Source: an uncultured Bacilli bacterium
Lineage (GTDB): Bacteria > Bacillota_I > Bacilli_A > RF39 > UBA660
Direction: 5' to 3'
NCBI GenBank assembly: GCA_934169415.1
Contig: CAKPNP010000022.1
Span: forward strand, 1 to 20,903
Length of the DNA: 20,903 bases
Under the pieces are notes generated by a model. That model had not been told where the DNA came from, ran no database searches, and was given only the letters and a program-made list of their open reading frames with translations. The stretch's first letter is position 1; the number at the start of each line of letters is the position of its first letter. The position numbers and the translations under genes are program-made. Positions 7,392 to 14,460 of the stretch are shown in pieces.

Positions 7392-9362
7392 CTATAAAGT
7401 GTTAAGTTTAGATAAAAATTCTTCCTCATTCCAAATCGTAATACCTAGACTTAAAGCTTTATTATACTTACTTCCTGGGTCACTACCGACAATTACAACA
7501 TCAGTTTTTTTACTTACACTTTCATTTACATTTCCGCCTAAATTTTCTATTTTTTCTTTTGCTTCATTTCTAGTTATAGATAAAAGTGAACCTGTAAGCA
7601 CAAAACTCTTATTCATAAAATTATCATTTTCCTCTACTTTTCCTAAATATAAAGTATTTACCTCTTTTTCCTTTAAAATATTAATTAAATCAATATTTAT
7701 TTTAAAATAATCATACACACTTCTTGCAATTACTTCACCAATATCTTTTATTTTTATTAATTCTTCATATGTTGAATCAACGATATTATCTATATTTCCA
7801 TAATATTTAGAAAGTATTTTAGCAGTTTTAAAACCTACATATCTAATACCAAGACCATATAATAATCTTTCTAAAGAATTTGTCTTACTCTTTTCAATGC
7901 TTTCAAGCATTTTATTAATACTTTTATCTCCAAAGCCTTCTAATTCTTTTAATTCCTCTTTATTTTTATATAAATCATAAAAATCACTAACACTTTTTAA
8001 ATAACCCATATTATAAAAATCTTCTACTATATTATCTCCAAAGCCTTCGATATTCATAGCATCACGAGATGCAAAATGAATTAAATTTTCTATTGTTTTT
8101 CTATCGCAAGAATCATTTACACAATAATATATAGAATCTTTTTTAACTAGTTTAGAATTACAAATAGGACAATTATGTGCCATTTTAAAACTAATTTCAG
8201 TACCATCTCTAAGTTCTTTTTTAGGCATAATAACTTCTGGAATTACATCTCCAGCTTTTTTTATCAAAACTGTATCACCAATTTTTAAATCTTTTGCAAG
8301 TACATAATCTTCATTATGAAGTGTTGCTTTAGATACTAATGAGCCCATAACCATAACAGGTTCTAAAATTGCATTAGGAGTTACTTGCCCAGTTCTACCA
8401 ACTGTAAATTTGATATCTAAAAGTTTAGTTGAAACTTCTTGTGCTGGAAATTTGTATGCACAGGCCCATTTTGGATATCGTTCAGTAAATCCCATAATTT
8501 TTTGATCATTTAAATCATTTAATTTAATAACTACACCATCTATATCATAAGCAAGTTCATCTCTCATAGAGTTTTTTTCATGGATAAAATTCATAACTTC
8601 CGAGATAGATGAAACTAATCTATTATTAGGATTAGTTCTAAATCCTAAACTTTTCATAAATTCTAAGGCTTCATAATGTGTTTTAATTCCATAATCCTCT
8701 GGATCTGGTAAGTGGTAAATAAATACCTCTAAATTTCTTTTAGCAGCTATCTTAGAATCAAGTTGTCTTATAGAACCAGCAGCTGCATTTCTACAATTTT
8801 TTAAAATTGGTTCGCCTTTTTTCATTCTTTCTTCATTTAAAATAGATAATGTCTTACGACTCATATATATTTCGCCACGAACTTCTATACTGATAGGTTT
8901 AGTTAATTTTAATGGGACTTGTTTTATAGTTTTAACATTATGTGTTATATCCTCTCCAACTATTCCATCTCCTCTAGTAGCAGCTGATACTAAAATACCA
9001 TTTTCATATTTAAGTGAAACTGATAATCCATCTATTTTTAATTCGCATACATATTTTGGATTTATTCCTTCTTTTTTTATTTTTGAATCAAAGGAAATTA
9101 TTTCATCTTCGTTAAAAACATCAGCTAAACTCATCATGGGAATATTATGAGTAACTTTTGAAAACTTATCTAATATTACTCCACCTACTTTATGAGTTGG
9201 TGAATCACTTCTAATAATTGAAGGATTTTCCTCTTCAATTTTATATATTTCTCTTAAGTAATTATCATATTCTTCATCTGTTAAAGTTGTAGGATTATCA
9301 AGTACATGATATTCATAATTTGCTTTATTTAATAAATCTACTAATTCATCATAACGTTTCAT
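7392..9362 (-). CDS. ligA: NAD-dependent DNA ligase LigA
   Basis: 656 residues, normal length for LigA. It seals nicks using NAD+ during replication and repair. The Ia domain and nucleotidyltransferase domain carry the adenylated lysine K109 in ELKIDG, followed by TRGDG (129-133) and later DGVVIK (275-280). An OB fold follows, then a four-cysteine zinc finger (C398, C401, C414, C419), the helix-hairpin-helix region and a C-terminal BRCT domain (about 583-656, FVLTGSL). All expected parts are present and intact. GGTGATT precedes the ATG. The gene has its own promoter and stands alone. Confidence 0.98.
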   Translation of the reverse strand: MKRYDELVDLLNKANYEYHVLDNPTTLTDEEYDNYLREIYKIEEENPSIIRSDSPTHKVGGVILDKFSKVTHNIPMMSLADVFNEDEIISFDSKIKKEGINPKYVCELKIDGLSVSLKYENGILVSAATRGDGIVGEDITHNVKTIKQVPLKLTKPISIEVRGEIYMSRKTLSILNEERMKKGEPILKNCRNAAAGSIRQLDSKIAAKRNLEVFIYHLPDPEDYGIKTHYEALEFMKSLGFRTNPNNRLVSSISEVMNFIHEKNSMRDELAYDIDGVVIKLNDLNDQKIMGFTERYPKWACAYKFPAQEVSTKLLDIKFTVGRTGQVTPNAILEPVMVMGSLVSKATLHNEDYVLAKDLKIGDTVLIKKAGDVIPEVIMPKKELRDGTEISFKMAHNCPICNSKLVKKDSIYYCVNDSCDRKTIENLIHFASRDAMNIEGFGDNIVEDFYNMGYLKSVSDFYDLYKNKEELKELEGFGDKSINKMLESIEKSKTNSLERLLYGLGIRYVGFKTAKILSKYYGNIDNIVDSTYEELIKIKDIGEVIARSVYDYFKINIDLINILKEKEVNTLYLGKVEENDNFMNKSFVLTGSLLSITRNEAKEKIENLGGNVNESVSKKTDVVIVGSDPGSKYNKALSLGITIWNEEEFLSKLNTL

Positions 9363-9377
9363 AGAATCACCATATAT

Positions 9378-9386
9378 AGTATACCA
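9378..9386 (-). promoter_or_regulatory. Extended -10 promoter of ligA
   Basis: TGG-TATACT (-10 at 9378-9383), 15 bases upstream of the ATG. No convincing -35. Confidence 0.5.
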
Positions 9387-9445
9387 AAAAAATTATTAAA
9401 AATATATCGTATTATAATATTTTCATATAATGAAATTAAATTTGA

Positions 9446-9471
9446 TAAAAAAAGACTCTGATTTGAGTCTT
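9446..9471 (-). terminator. Terminator overlapping the stop of the RelE-fusion gene
   Basis: A 7-bp stem AAGACTC/GAGTCTT (9465-9471 with 9452-9458), a 6-base loop, followed by a run of T. The stop codon 9470-9472 shares two bases with the stem. Confidence 0.8.
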
Positions 9472-10972
9472 ACTTTGTTTTATGATATTCTTCTTGTATT
9501 GAATTTAATAATGTATCATGTTCTTCTTTTATTATGCCTACCAAAATATTGTCATAGTTTTGATTATCTTTTTTTTGAATTATATCATATACATATATGC
9601 TATCATTTGAAATTCTATATATGATTCTATATTCATTTACTCTTAATCTCCACATATTATATTTTTTATATTTCACAAGTTTTTTAATGTTAATATCTTT
9701 ATTAGGATTATTTGATTTCAATTCATTTAAACATCTTTCAATTTTGTCTTTTGGAAAATCATCATTCCTACATAATGAATTATAGCTTTCATAGTATCTA
9801 TCAGAGATTATACTCCTAATTTTATTTTTTTCATCAATGTTGTTAGTATCGATTATTAAAAGTTGGCTTATACTTGATAACATCTCATCAAGAGAGATTT
9901 CTTCAGTACACATTTTGTAATATAAATTTCTTAAATTAAGCATAATATTTTCTTTATCTTCTATATTAATATTATCTAATCTTTTAAGTATTTCCTTACA
10001 ATTTTTAATTTCTAATACTTTTCTTATTTTTCCATCAAGTACTAATAATTTATTATTTTTATTGTCACTTTCAATTTGTTTTAAAACAACATCACTAAAT
10101 CCATTTTTCTTTAATAATGGTTTATATCTTTTTAATTGTTCATCATCAAGAATCACACCTTTTTTTAATGTTTGATTAATTAAGTCAAAATATCTGAATA
10201 GTTCAATTTCTTCCTCTGTCCTTACATAAGTAATTTTTGATTCTGATTTTTCAAATTTATTTTTAGTAATATTTTGTTTATCAAAAAATTCAGTATCTTT
10301 TTTTACCTCTTTTAATCTATTATCCTTTGGAATAATTCCAATCAATGAATTAATAAGTGAATTTATATCTGAATATTCAAACGTTTTTTCTAAGTCATTA
10401 TACAATTTTTTAGAATCTTCAATATACAAAATTAAATTATTTCTAAGAGTATTTTCGAATCCTTCAATAACATTTAATGAATCATCAAAACATTTAGTAA
10501 CGTTATTTTTGATTTTATTGTCCTTACAACAACTTAAATAATAATAAAATAGTAGTTTTTCATATATAAATTCATTGTATTTATTTTCACAAACTTTAAG
10601 CATTCTTCCAGCAATATCTAAATGCCATTTTCTTTTAGGATATAAAATTCTCTTGGCATTTTCAATCATAAAAAATAACAATGCAATATTATCCGTACAA
10701 TTCCAATTATCTTTAAACTCTTTTAATTCATTTATTCGTATATTATATATTTTTATTTTTTCTTTAGTGTTGACTGTTTTTCCAAAACCATTAACAATTA
10801 CTATATCTCTTGCATCTTTTCTATTTATTGCATGATTATTTTTATTATTTACTGTTTTTTCTAAATCATCCACTTGTTTTTCATAGTATTTAATCAAACC
10901 TTCTATTGCATAGTCAACACTTAAAATCATTTTTCTCAAACTATATTGAGTAACCTTTAATTTTTCAAACAT
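9470..10972 (-). CDS. Large helical protein with a C-terminal RelE/ParE-like domain
   Basis: 500 residues. Residues 1 to about 400 are mostly helical and charged and match no family I know. A cysteine-bearing stretch lies near 128-161 and a Lys-rich linker near 215-250. Residues about 405-480 look like a RelE/ParE/HigB toxin: a helix ending LNELKSNNP, then WRLRVNEYRIIYRI (441-454) and IYVYDIIQKKDNQNY (459-473), matching the family pattern YRLR.G.YRIIY.I followed by V..I..R...Y. The usual Arg before the final Tyr is replaced by Lys/Asn. No separate antitoxin gene is adjacent, so the long N-terminus may neutralise or redirect the domain. It has the best promoter of the window. The SD GGGGAG lies in a small inverted repeat. 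Confidence 0.8.
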   Translation of the reverse strand: MFEKLKVTQYSLRKMILSVDYAIEGLIKYYEKQVDDLEKTVNNKNNHAINRKDARDIVIVNGFGKTVNTKEKIKIYNIRINELKEFKDNWNCTDNIALLFFMIENAKRILYPKRKWHLDIAGRMLKVCENKYNEFIYEKLLFYYYLSCCKDNKIKNNVTKCFDDSLNVIEGFENTLRNNLILYIEDSKKLYNDLEKTFEYSDINSLINSLIGIIPKDNRLKEVKKDTEFFDKQNITKNKFEKSESKITYVRTEEEIELFRYFDLINQTLKKGVILDDEQLKRYKPLLKKNGFSDVVLKQIESDNKNNKLLVLDGKIRKVLEIKNCKEILKRLDNINIEDKENIMLNLRNLYYKMCTEEISLDEMLSSISQLLIIDTNNIDEKNKIRSIISDRYYESYNSLCRNDDFPKDKIERCLNELKSNNPNKDINIKKLVKYKKYNMWRLRVNEYRIIYRISNDSIYVYDIIQKKDNQNYDNILVGIIKEEHDTLLNSIQEEYHKTK

Positions 10973-10979
10973 AATATCT

Positions 10980-10998
10980 CCCCTTTTTATTTATGGGG
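10980..10998 (-). promoter_or_regulatory. Inverted repeat that could mask the ribosome binding site
   Basis: CCCC (10995-10998) in the leader can pair with the GGGG (10980-10983) of the Shine-Dalgarno across an 11-base loop. Only four G-C pairs, so the effect is uncertain. Confidence 0.3.
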
Positions 10999-11001
10999 TA
11001 T

Positions 11002-11030
11002 ATATTATCACGCTCATCAATGTTTGTCAA
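11002..11030 (-). promoter_or_regulatory. Strong sigma-A promoter of the RelE-fusion gene
   Basis: Perfect -35 TTGACA (11025-11030), 17-base spacer, -10 TAATAT (11002-11007) preceded by TGA. Confidence 0.85.
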
Positions 11031-11039
11031 TTGATTATG

Positions 11040-11084
11040 AATTTATGATAAGAATTTCTATGATTAATTTATGATAAGAATTTC
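11040..11084. repeat. Two 19-bp direct repeats upstream of the RelE-fusion promoter
   Basis: aatttatgataagaatttc occurs at 11040-11058 and again, identical, at 11066-11084, a period of 26 bases. They lie just upstream of the -35 element and could be operator copies. Confidence 0.7.
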
Positions 11085-11118
11085 ACACTTATATATCAAA
11101 ATATTTTTAATATAACCA

Positions 11119-11145
11119 ACAAAAAAAGCCTTTTATAAAGGCTTT
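11119..11145 (-). terminator. Terminator of the tRNA operon
   Basis: A 9-bp stem AAAGCCTTT/AAAGGCTTT (11137-11145 with 11125-11133) and a 3-base loop, followed by TTTTTTTG on the minus strand, 11 bases after tRNA-Lys. Confidence 0.88.
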
Positions 11146-11156
11146 AATTTACATCA

Positions 11157-11232
11157 TGGTGTCCCGTACAGAACTCGAATCTGTGACCCTTTGATTAAAA
11201 GTCAAATGCTCTACCAACTGAGCTAACGGGAC
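11157..11232 (-). tRNA. tRNA-Lys (TTT)
   Basis: 76 bases with CCA encoded. Acceptor GTCCCGT/ACGGGAC, anticodon arm TTTGA-CTTTTAA-TCAAA. Fifth and last tRNA of the operon. Confidence 0.97.
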
Positions 11233-11242
11233 AAATAATAAA

Positions 11243-11317
11243 TGGCTGCCTCGGCTAGATTCGAACTAGCGCATGCCACAGTCAAAGTGTGGTGCCTTAC
11301 CGCTTGGCTACGAGGCA
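11243..11317 (-). tRNA. tRNA-Gln (TTG)
   Basis: 75 bases with CCA encoded. Acceptor TGCCTCG/CGAGGCA, anticodon arm CCACA-CTTTGAC-TGTGG. Confidence 0.96.
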
Positions 11318-11336
11318 ATCTAACCTAAACAAAAAG

Positions 11337-11420
11337 TGGTGGAGAGAGATGGAGTCGAACCATCGAACCCGAAGGAACAGATTTACAGTCTGCCGCGTTT
11401 GACCACTTCGCTATCTCTCC
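11337..11420 (-). tRNA. tRNA-Tyr (GTA)
   Basis: 84 bases with CCA encoded and a long variable arm. Acceptor GGAGAGA/TCTCTCC, anticodon loop CTGTAAA with GTA. Confidence 0.96.
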
Positions 11421-11424
11421 ATAG

Positions 11425-11500
<76 letters not shown>

Positions 11501-11505
11501 ATTAA

Positions 11506-11582
11506 TGGTGGGCGATATAGGACTCGAACCTATGACCCCCTGCTTGTAAGGCAGGTGCTCTAACCAACTGAGCTAATCGCCC
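11506..11582 (-). tRNA. tRNA-Val (TAC)
   Basis: 77 bases with CCA encoded. Acceptor GGGCGAT/ATCGCCC, anticodon arm CCTGC-CTTACAA-GCAGG. First tRNA after the promoter. Confidence 0.96.
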
Positions 11583-11589
11583 AAAACGT

Positions 11590-11631
11590 TTGACAAGAAT
11601 AACTATATCATTTAAACAGTTATTTTGTCAA
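11590..11631 (-). promoter_or_regulatory. tRNA operon promoter embedded in a long inverted repeat
   Basis: TTGACA (11626-11631), 18-base spacer, TATAGT (11602-11607) preceded by TGA. The promoter coincides with an inverted repeat: 11590-11604 is the reverse complement of 11618-11631 apart from one extra base. One arm holds the -35 and the other covers the -10 edge and start site. Confidence 0.8.
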
Positions 11632-11639
11632 TAGTATTT

Positions 11640-11999
11640 TTATTTTTTTTCAAAATTTTTTAATTTTTGATCAATCCATATGGGTAATTTGTACTCTAGA
11701 GTTCTAAAACCTAAACTTGTTTCAACTATCCTTTTTCTTTTTAAAATATTATTTTTTTTATAATTTATATTCTTAATACTTAAATTCAAGTGAAAGTTTT
11801 CATTATCAACGCCAATTATTTCTACATATATGCTATCCCCTATTTTAACATAATCATGTATATCTCTTACAAAATTATGGGAAATTTCAGATATGTGTAT
11901 AAGCCCTGAATAATATTCATCTAGTGATACAAATATACCATAGTCTTCAATACCAGTAACAGTACCCTCAACCACTTTTCCTTTCGTATAATTTGCCAC
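11640..11999 (-). CDS. S1-domain RNA-binding protein (YugI/CvfD, general stress protein 13 type)
   Basis: I place the start at GTG 11999, giving 119 residues beginning M-A-N-Y. The GAGGT at 12006-12010 is 6 bases from this codon but touches the GTG at 12005. One S1 domain (about 5-75) shows VVEGTVTGIEDYGIFVSL, GLIHISEISH and the family-specific FVRDIHDYVKIGD. The tail ends GFRTLEYKLPIWID, matching the conserved C-terminus of YugI/CvfD. This family binds ribosomes and mRNA and acts as a post-transcriptional stress regulator. The gene is divergent from the NifU-like gene. No clear terminator follows except the dyad around the tRNA promoter. Confidence 0.88.
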   Translation of the reverse strand: MANYTKGKVVEGTVTGIEDYGIFVSLDEYYSGLIHISEISHNFVRDIHDYVKIGDSIYVEIIGVDNENFHLNLSIKNINYKKNNILKRKRIVETSLGFRTLEYKLPIWIDQKLKNFEKK

Positions 12000-12016
12000 T
12001 TTCACACCTCATACAT

Positions 12017-12025
12017 ATTATAACA
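12017..12025 (-). promoter_or_regulatory. Extended -10 promoter of the S1-domain gene
   Basis: TGT-TATAAT (-10 at 12017-12022). The predicted start site is only a few bases before the Shine-Dalgarno, so the leader is very short. Confidence 0.5.
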
Positions 12026-12035
12026 TATTTTTCTA

Positions 12036-12064
12036 TTTACAATTAAAAAAACTTAATATATAAT
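12036..12064 (+). promoter_or_regulatory. Promoter of the NifU-like gene
   Basis: TTTACA (12036-12041), 17-base spacer, TATAAT (12059-12064). Unlike most promoters here it has no TG extension but a better -35. Confidence 0.75.
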
Positions 12065-12082
12065 ACTTAAAGGTGATTTAAA

Positions 12083-12331
12083 ATGAATGAATTAAATAAT
12101 AATTTAAGTGAAAAAGAAAAAATAATTGAAATAATCGATCACTTAAGACCATTTCTTATAAATGATGGTGGTAATATAGAATTTGTTAAATATGAAGACA
12201 ATATTGTTTATATTAAAATGATGGGAGCTTGTTCTAATTGTTACATGCTTGATTCAACTTTAAAAGACGGAATAGAAGCCGCTATAAAATCAGAAGTTAG
12301 TAGTGTAAAAGAAGTTATTAATATAGATTAA
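12083..12331 (+). CDS. NifU C-terminal-domain Fe-S scaffold (YutI-like)
   Basis: 82 residues, the size of stand-alone Nfu/YutI proteins. It carries the family pattern FLINDGGNIEFV (about 25-36) and the cluster-binding GACSNC (CxxC) followed by TLKDGIEAAI. The residue after the second cysteine is Tyr where Pro is usual. Such proteins hold and pass on 4Fe-4S clusters to target enzymes. AAAGGTGATT precedes the ATG. The stop overlaps the stop of the convergent YutH-like gene by 3 bases. A NifU-like gene beside a yutH homologue recalls the yutI-yutH neighbourhood in Bacillus. Confidence 0.93.
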   Translation: MNELNNNLSEKEKIIEIIDHLRPFLINDGGNIEFVKYEDNIVYIKMMGACSNCYMLDSTLKDGIEAAIKSEVSSVKEVINID

Positions 12332-13215
12332 TTTAACCAACTGATTTCAGGAAGTTTATTGTTATTTTTTAAATAATAATAAACTTTTTTTATAATATCT
12401 TCATATTCTATTATTTTATTATTTAAATTGCTAACCTTATCATCACTTATATTGTTAAGTAATACTTCTTCATATATATCAAAATAAAAACTTGGATATA
12501 TTAGTCTTGAAAAAAACAAAACAGATTCTTCATAACTCAAATTATTGTAATATAAATAATTATATATATCATTAACATCTAATTTGTCATTAAAAAACAA
12601 ATCTTTAAAATACTCAGAAACATCTCTTATTCTATAATCAATTACAAAATTCAAAGGATTATATAACTCATAAGTTGTATAATTACTTTTAATTCTTTTA
12701 TGAGATAAATTTAGAGATAATTTTTCTTTCGAAACACTATTAAATAATTGTATAGCATTTTCTGATATCCCAATACAGTAACTAAAAGACTCTTTTAAAT
12801 TAGGATATTTTTTGCCTACCTGACTCATTTGATATTCAAAATAATCATTTTTATTTGTCCAAAGTGTATACCAATCATCCCTTCTTAGGCGATTTTCACG
12901 TTTGGTTAGTGTTATAGCATTAATTTTAAAAATATCTTCATACGTTATGTTTCTTTTTTCAATATACACCTTCAATAAAATATAATTAAGTTCATTAAAC
13001 TTTATAGTTAAAGCCTCCCTCGCAGGAACTATTTGATGCACTAATATATTGTTATTATAAAGATAACTTGATAATTCATATATTTCATTTAAAAAGTCCA
13101 ATTCAACCGGTTCTAATATATAATTATACCCTTCATGTTCAAAATAATAAACTTTACCATTTTGGTGAATTTTTAAAACTTTAATATTATAAAAATATTC
13201 GATAGTGTTTTTCAT
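12328..13215 (-). CDS. YutH-like spore coat protein (CotS/kinase-like fold)
   Basis: 295 residues resembling YutH, a sporulation-associated member of the CotS/aminoglycoside-phosphotransferase-like fold. The clearest match is SFSYCIGISENAIQLF (about 143-158), close to the YutH block S.PYYLGLAENAIQ; the basic DDWYTLW region before it and LSHKRI, where kinases have the catalytic HGD, also fit. The kinase catalytic aspartate is missing at that site, so an enzyme role is doubtful. It neighbours a NifU-like gene as in Bacillus. The promoter region has CATAAATTA rather than an extended -10, in keeping with mother-cell expression. GAGGTGAATTT precedes the ATG. Confidence 0.72.
   Translation of the reverse strand: MKNTIEYFYNIKVLKIHQNGKVYYFEHEGYNYILEPVELDFLNEIYELSSYLYNNNILVHQIVPAREALTIKFNELNYILLKVYIEKRNITYEDIFKINAITLTKRENRLRRDDWYTLWTNKNDYFEYQMSQVGKKYPNLKESFSYCIGISENAIQLFNSVSKEKLSLNLSHKRIKSNYTTYELYNPLNFVIDYRIRDVSEYFKDLFFNDKLDVNDIYNYLYYNNLSYEESVLFFSRLIYPSFYFDIYEEVLLNNISDDKVSNLNNKIIEYEDIIKKVYYYLKNNNKLPEISWLN
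12352..12391 (+). terminator. Terminator of the NifU-like gene, inside the convergent gene
   Basis: A 15-bp stem (12352-12366 with 12372-12386, one G-U pair), a 5-base loop and a T run (12385-12391). It lies wholly within the 3' coding end of the YutH-like gene. Confidence 0.75.
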
Positions 13216-13230
13216 AAATTCACCTCATTA

Positions 13231-13239
13231 TAATTTATG
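13231..13239 (-). promoter_or_regulatory. CATAnnnTA element upstream of the YutH-like gene
   Basis: CATAAATTA on the minus strand, 15 bases before the ATG. It matches the -10 consensus CATAnnnTA of sigma-K and the CATA core of sigma-E. A TATAAT overlaps its 3' end (without TG or a -35), so a sigma-A promoter is not excluded. Confidence 0.4.
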
Positions 13240-13261
13240 ATTAAAACTAAGTATTTAAAAC

Positions 13262-13292
13262 AAAAAAAGAAATTACTATTTAAGTATTTCTT
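13262..13292 (-). terminator. Terminator overlapping the DUF1292 stop codon
   Basis: Stem AAGAAATACT/AGTATTTCTT with one bulged base (13283-13292 with 13267-13277), followed by seven T. The stop codon (13276-13278) lies in the hairpin. Confidence 0.75.
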
Positions 13293-13941
13293 CAATTCTA
13301 ATAATTTTATCTTGATATTTTTTTAAAAATTCATTCTCATCTTTTATTTTTTTATTTTCTATTAATAATTCACTATATAGACTTTGATAGTCAATTTCTT
13401 CTTTTTCTTCTGAATTAAGATCATTTAAAAAATCATCTTTATCATTTAAAGTATCATCACCATTAATTTCATAGTCATCTAAATTATCATTTTGTTCACT
13501 TAAATCTTTAGCATCATCAAAAACAGACGAATCTTTATCCTCATCTATATCATCAAAATCAAACGATGAAACTATATTCTTATTTTCAGCAAGTAAATTG
13601 ACTAAATTTCCTTGTAGTTTAAAAACTCTAGTATCTTGTAACACTATATTTTTTAAACCAGATTCATCCAAATCAATTAAAGATACTGGACTACCATCTC
13701 TATTACATTTAACTATTTGTTTAATTATCTCTTTAACTAATGTCCATTCTTCTTCATCTGTTATAACACAAGCTTTAGAACCAATTATTTTTGATGCATA
13801 AAGTTTTGTATATCCAGATGCATCTATTTCATTTAGTGAATATATTAAATATTCAATATCATTATTTTTAAAATATCTAATTACTTCAATTTCTACATAT
13901 TCTCCATTTATGTTTCTTATTGTACTTTTCAAATAGATCAT
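13276..13941 (-). CDS. DUF1292 protein with an acidic linker and a coiled-coil tail
   Basis: 221 residues. The N-terminal part (to about residue 115) contains the DUF1292 pattern EYLIYSLNEIDASGYTKLYASKI, as in B. subtilis YrzB, but is longer than the roughly 90-residue family. Residues about 125-185 are Asp/Glu-rich and likely disordered. Residues about 186-221 form a heptad-like coil. The ATG at 13941 directly touches AGGGG, so the TTG at 13932 (9-base spacing) may be the true start. Function unknown. Confidence 0.82.
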   Translation of the reverse strand: MIYLKSTIRNINGEYVEIEVIRYFKNNDIEYLIYSLNEIDASGYTKLYASKIIGSKACVITDEEEWTLVKEIIKQIVKCNRDGSPVSLIDLDESGLKNIVLQDTRVFKLQGNLVNLLAENKNIVSSFDFDDIDEDKDSSVFDDAKDLSEQNDNLDDYEINGDDTLNDKDDFLNDLNSEEKEEIDYQSLYSELLIENKKIKDENEFLKKYQDKIIRIEEILK

Positions 13942-13958
13942 CCCCTATTCACAATTAA

Positions 13959-13967
13959 ATAATATCA
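13959..13967 (-). promoter_or_regulatory. Extended -10 promoter of the DUF1292 gene
   Basis: TGA-TATTAT (-10 at 13959-13964), 17 bases before the ATG. Confidence 0.45.
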
Positions 13968-14010
13968 CAACTATTTTTAAAAAACAATATTTTTAAAGTT
14001 TTAAATGTAA

Positions 14011-14037
14011 AGAAAAAGTAGTGAATTATTCACCACT
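14011..14037 (-). terminator. Terminator whose loop is the PH-gene stop codon
   Basis: A 9-bp stem AGTGGTGAA/TTCACTACT (one G-U pair; 14029-14037 with 14017-14025) closes a three-base loop that is exactly TAA, the stop codon (14026-14028). A TTTTTC tract follows. Confidence 0.85.
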
Positions 14038-14460
14038 ATCATATTCCTTTTTTGCTTCTAACATAAACTCTGTAATTTTAGTTTCTATTTCAGGTAAAGC
14101 ACGTTTATCTATATTTGATAGTTGTATAACTTCTTTTACAGTATCAATATTAACCTTACCCCATAGTATACCGCCAGCGACAGTTAAATCATTATATAAA
14201 TCTGGCGTTACAGTTATAAATAGATATCCAAATAGTAATCTTTTTTGAGCTATTATTATTCTTTTATTTGTAAGTACAACTACAAAAGTTCTAAATAGTT
14301 CATACGAATATAGATTCTTTTGGCATACAAATGCATATCTTACATCTTCACCAGGGTTTAAATGCATAGTAGCCACTTTAGAATGTGCTTTTAATCTCCA
14401 AGCAATAGTCCTTGGATATTTAGTTTTAAAACCTTTTACTAGATTATAAATTTCATTCAT
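14026..14460 (-). CDS. Bacterial PH-domain protein
   Basis: 144 residues. Strands and a final helix fit a bacterial pleckstrin-homology-like domain (about 30-125): a basic entry, the strand pair FRTFVVVLTNKRIIIAQ (typical 'vvvTn.Riii' signature), then FGYLFITVTPDLYNDL and a closing helix. It has no membrane segment. Such domains usually bind other proteins or lipid surfaces; the ligand is unknown. The ATG overlaps the stop of the double-thioredoxin gene (TAATG), so translation is coupled, with GGAG inside the upstream gene. Confidence 0.8.
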   Translation of the reverse strand: MNEIYNLVKGFKTKYPRTIAWRLKAHSKVATMHLNPGEDVRYAFVCQKNLYSYELFRTFVVVLTNKRIIIAQKRLLFGYLFITVTPDLYNDLTVAGGILWGKVNIDTVKEVIQLSNIDKRALPEIETKITEFMLEAKKEYDSGE

